From Mannheimia indoligenes (GTDB lineage Bacteria; Pseudomonadota; Gammaproteobacteria; Enterobacterales; Pasteurellaceae): DNA of 64,000 nt. Position numbers and translations under genes: made by a program. Where the stretch lies: positions 124,001 through 188,000 of the forward strand of contig NZ_JBAJJM010000005.1 in NCBI RefSeq assembly GCF_036880405.1. Reading direction: 5' to 3'. Below the pieces are notes generated by a model, which did not search any database, was not told where the DNA came from, and saw nothing but the letters and a program-made list of their open reading frames with translations. This document shows positions 62,839 through 64,000 of the stretch, in pieces. Every line of letters starts with the position of its first letter. Positions within the stretch are counted from its first letter, which is position 1.

Positions 62839-62861
62839 AATGCCACTTTATGTGGCATTTT
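62839..62861 (+). terminator. hairpin between yccA and tusE
   Basis: ATGCCAC and GTGGCAT form a 7-bp stem with loop TTTAT, followed by TTTTATTTT. It looks like an intrinsic terminator for yccA yet ends only a few bases before the likely tusE start codon at 62868. Confidence 0.7.
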
Positions 62862-62867
62862 TATTTT

Positions 62868-63200
62868 ATGTCTATAGAACTGAATAATATCCAATACCCA
62901 ACTGACGATGCAGGTTATTTGAAAAACCTAAATGATTGGTCTGAACAACTCGCTGAAAAAATCGCAGAAAAAGAACAAATTACATTAACGGAAGAACATT
63001 GGGAAATCATCTACTTAGTGCGAGAGTTTTACCAAGAATACAAAACCTCTCCTGCAATTAGAATGTTAGTCAAAGCAATGGCACAAAAATTTGGCGAAGA
63101 AAAAGGCAATAGCCGTTATTTACAACGTTTATTCCCCGACGGACCGGCAAAACAAGCCACAAAAATTGCAGGATTGCCGAAACCTGCGAAATGTTTATAA
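62868..63200 (+). CDS. tusE: Sulfurtransferase TusE
   Basis: TusE (DsrC family) accepts sulfur from TusBCD and passes it to MnmA for 2-thiouridine in tRNA wobble positions. The 110-residue protein ends KPAKCL, with the conserved penultimate cysteine C109 that carries the persulfide, and has the WSEQLAEKIAEKE and LVREFYQEYKTSPAIR segments of the family. The ATG at 62868 matches homologues (MSIELNN), but no Shine-Dalgarno sequence precedes it. An in-frame ATG at 62850, within the hairpin, has TAAGAGGA about 10 bases upstream, so the true start is uncertain. Confidence 0.92.
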   Translation: MSIELNNIQYPTDDAGYLKNLNDWSEQLAEKIAEKEQITLTEEHWEIIYLVREFYQEYKTSPAIRMLVKAMAQKFGEEKGNSRYLQRLFPDGPAKQATKIAGLPKPAKCL

Positions 63201-63212
63201 GAGGCTTATTAT

Positions 63213-63244
63213 TTTATTTTTTCGATCTATATCGAAAAAATAGA
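63213..63244. terminator. hairpin after tusE, same family as 23465-23504
   Basis: ATTTTTTCGAT (63216-63226) pairs exactly with ATCGAAAAAAT (63231-63241) around CTAT. It probably terminates tusE. The sequence TCGATCTATATCGAAAAAAT differs by two bases from the inner part of the hairpin ahead of brnT. Confidence 0.6.
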
Positions 63245-63280
63245 TTTTGCTATTTGCACAACTAAAATAAAAACCATAAC

Positions 63281-63300
63281 CTCCTTATATTATTAAGGAG
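63281..63300 (+). promoter_or_regulatory. hairpin enclosing the ribosome binding site of the 63307 gene
   Basis: CTCCTTA (63281-63287) pairs perfectly with TAAGGAG (63294-63300) around TATTAT. The right arm is the Shine-Dalgarno sequence itself, 6 bases ahead of the ATG, so the hairpin could hide it from ribosomes. Confidence 0.6.
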
Positions 63301-63306
63301 TACATT

Positions 63307-63531
63307 ATGTGGAATTTATTTAAAACACCGATTGAAAAAGGTTCATTTGAATCTTGGGCAAAAATCAGTGATGATATCGCCAAAGTTGCAATTTTAGCAA
63401 TTCCTGTTATTCTGTATGGAAACGATACAACTTCTGCGAAAGTATTTAATATTACAATGTTAACTCTATTCACTTATTTCTTTTTAAACTGTGGAAGGCA
63501 ACTGAGAAGAAAGCTAGAGGAGATAAAATAA
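63307..63531 (+). CDS. Small membrane protein of unknown function (74 residues)
   Basis: I do not recognise this protein. It has an amphipathic N-terminus (MWNLFKTPIEKGSFESWAK), two likely membrane helices (about 26-40, VAILAIPVILYG; and 46-62, VFNITMLTLFTYFFLNCG), and a basic C-terminus (RQLRRKLEEIK). AAGGAG lies 6 bases upstream of the ATG within a hairpin. Its stop overlaps the start of a second tiny membrane gene by one base (TAATG), so the two should be translated together. The pattern (positive tail, short hydrophobic hairpin) suggests a subunit, a regulator or a holin/toxin-like peptide, but none is shown. Confidence 0.75.
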   Translation: MWNLFKTPIEKGSFESWAKISDDIAKVAILAIPVILYGNDTTSAKVFNITMLTLFTYFFLNCGRQLRRKLEEIK

Positions 63532-63614
63532 TGGAATTTGGATATACACTAGGCATTACGCTATTTATTATGGGTGCTGTTTTTTATATAGCAACTTATT
63601 TCTTAACAAAATAA
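63531..63614 (+). CDS. Tiny single-helix membrane peptide (27 residues)
   Basis: ATG at 63531 opens a 27-codon frame ending at TAA 63614. The peptide begins MEFGYTLGITLF and is one continuous hydrophobic helix ending in a lysine. GAGGAG lies about 9 bases upstream inside the preceding gene, and the start overlaps that gene's stop by one base. A strong terminator follows two bases later. Coupling, ribosome binding site and terminator together make it a credible gene in spite of its size. Function unknown. Confidence 0.65.
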   Translation: MEFGYTLGITLFIMGAVFYIATYFLTK

Positions 63615-63616
63615 TT

Positions 63617-63642
63617 GAAAGCGAGCAACAAGCTCGCTTTTG
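63617..63642 (+). terminator. terminator after the small membrane gene pair
   Basis: AAAGCGAGC pairs with GCTCGCTTT around AACAA, followed by TGTTTT. A strong intrinsic terminator that closes the two-gene unit before apt. Confidence 0.85.
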
Positions 63643-63730
63643 TTTTGCAGTCCCGTAATTTCCCCTTGAAATTTCCCTCATTTTTCTATAGAGTTTTCCA
63701 GTTATTTTCAAATTACATATAGGTCAAATA

Positions 63731-64000
63731 ATGAGCCAATTAGATTTAATCAAATCTTCTATCAAATCTATTCCTGATTACCCTAAAGCAGGGATTATTT
63801 TCCGTGATATTACTTCACTTTTAGAAGTACCAACCGCATTCCAAGCAACTGTTGATGCCATTGTGGCTGAATTTAAAGACAAAGGTATTACTAAAATTGT
63901 TGGTACAGAGTCTCGTGGTTTTATTTTCGGAGCTCCTGTTGCCTTAGCACTTGGCGTACCTTTTGTGCTAGTTCGTAAGCCTAAAAAATTACCGCGTGAA
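63731..64000 (+). CDS. apt: Adenine phosphoribosyltransferase Apt (5' part, runs off the window)
   Basis: Apt salvages adenine to AMP with PRPP. Ninety codons are visible, from MSQLDLIKSSIKSIPDYPKA to KPKKLPRE, including FRDIT and the GTESRGFIFGAPVALALGVPFVLVRK-type segment that lines the purine and PRPP site. The PRPP motif itself would lie beyond the window. AGGTCAAATA precedes the ATG. It is separated from the upstream small genes by a terminator, so it should have its own promoter in the 90-base gap. Confidence 0.95.
   Translation, partial: MSQLDLIKSSIKSIPDYPKAGIIFRDITSLLEVPTAFQATVDAIVAEFKDKGITKIVGTESRGFIFGAPVALALGVPFVLVRKPKKLPRE

Overview
The window is a stretch of gammaproteobacterial chromosome from the family Pasteurellaceae. 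The best clue is the abundance of the DNA uptake signal core ACAAGCGGT (about three dozen copies by eye on both strands, often followed by an AAATTTGCA-like tail). This is the Actinobacillus pleuropneumoniae/Mannheimia type of uptake signal, not the Haemophilus influenzae type (AAGTGCGGT). Gene order and protein sequences fit that family (fadR-nhaB-dsbB, rsuA-bcr, hflKC, rapA-rluA, divergent greA/dacB). The sequence is AT-rich, densely coding, and without phage, insertion sequence, integron or CRISPR signals. I cannot name the species.

Layout. 1-10.5 kb: trmJ, then a complete glycogen operon on the minus strand (glgB-glgX-glgC-glgA-glgP). 10.5-14.9 kb: a shared divergent control region with two CRP-like sites and three LacI-family-like palindromes, then the fructose PTS operon fruB-fruK-fruA, whose FruB carries two HPr domains. 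15-18 kb: a RarD-type permease and a LemA plus two TPM-domain protein cluster. 18-25 kb: phoH, fadR, nhaB, dsbB, metC, a BrnT/BrnA toxin-antitoxin pair and a MetE-like methyltransferase. 25-36.5 kb: pyrE, rlmJ, ampD, rluA, rapA, a small exported protein, dgt, rlmD, bcr, rsuA. 36.6-45.3 kb: menC, metG, ndk, greA, dacB, an orphan GIY-YIG protein, a small GNAT protein, purH. 45.3-53.2 kb: sdaA, sdaC, dapA, lpxL, hpf, thiI, folD. 53.3-64 kb: tRNA-Pro and tRNA-Arg, purA, hflC, hflK, trxA, a purine-type NCS2 permease, uvrC, pgsA, yccA, tusE, two tiny membrane proteins, and the 5' part of apt.

How the parts work together. The glycogen and fructose operons face each other across one regulatory region, which suggests joint control of carbon storage and sugar entry by cAMP-CRP and a FruR/Cra-like repressor. 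PurR-like boxes precede purH, folD and the NCS2 permease, marking a purine/one-carbon regulon. Many operon ends are closed by hairpins built from two inverted uptake signals.

Most of the window is ordinary housekeeping sequence. The least explained items are the orphan GIY-YIG protein behind dacB, the pair of tiny membrane proteins at 63.3-63.6 kb with a hairpin that can hide the ribosome binding site, the 121-residue exported protein at 31.3 kb, and several families of small hairpin repeats. No stretch longer than about 300 bases lacks a gene.
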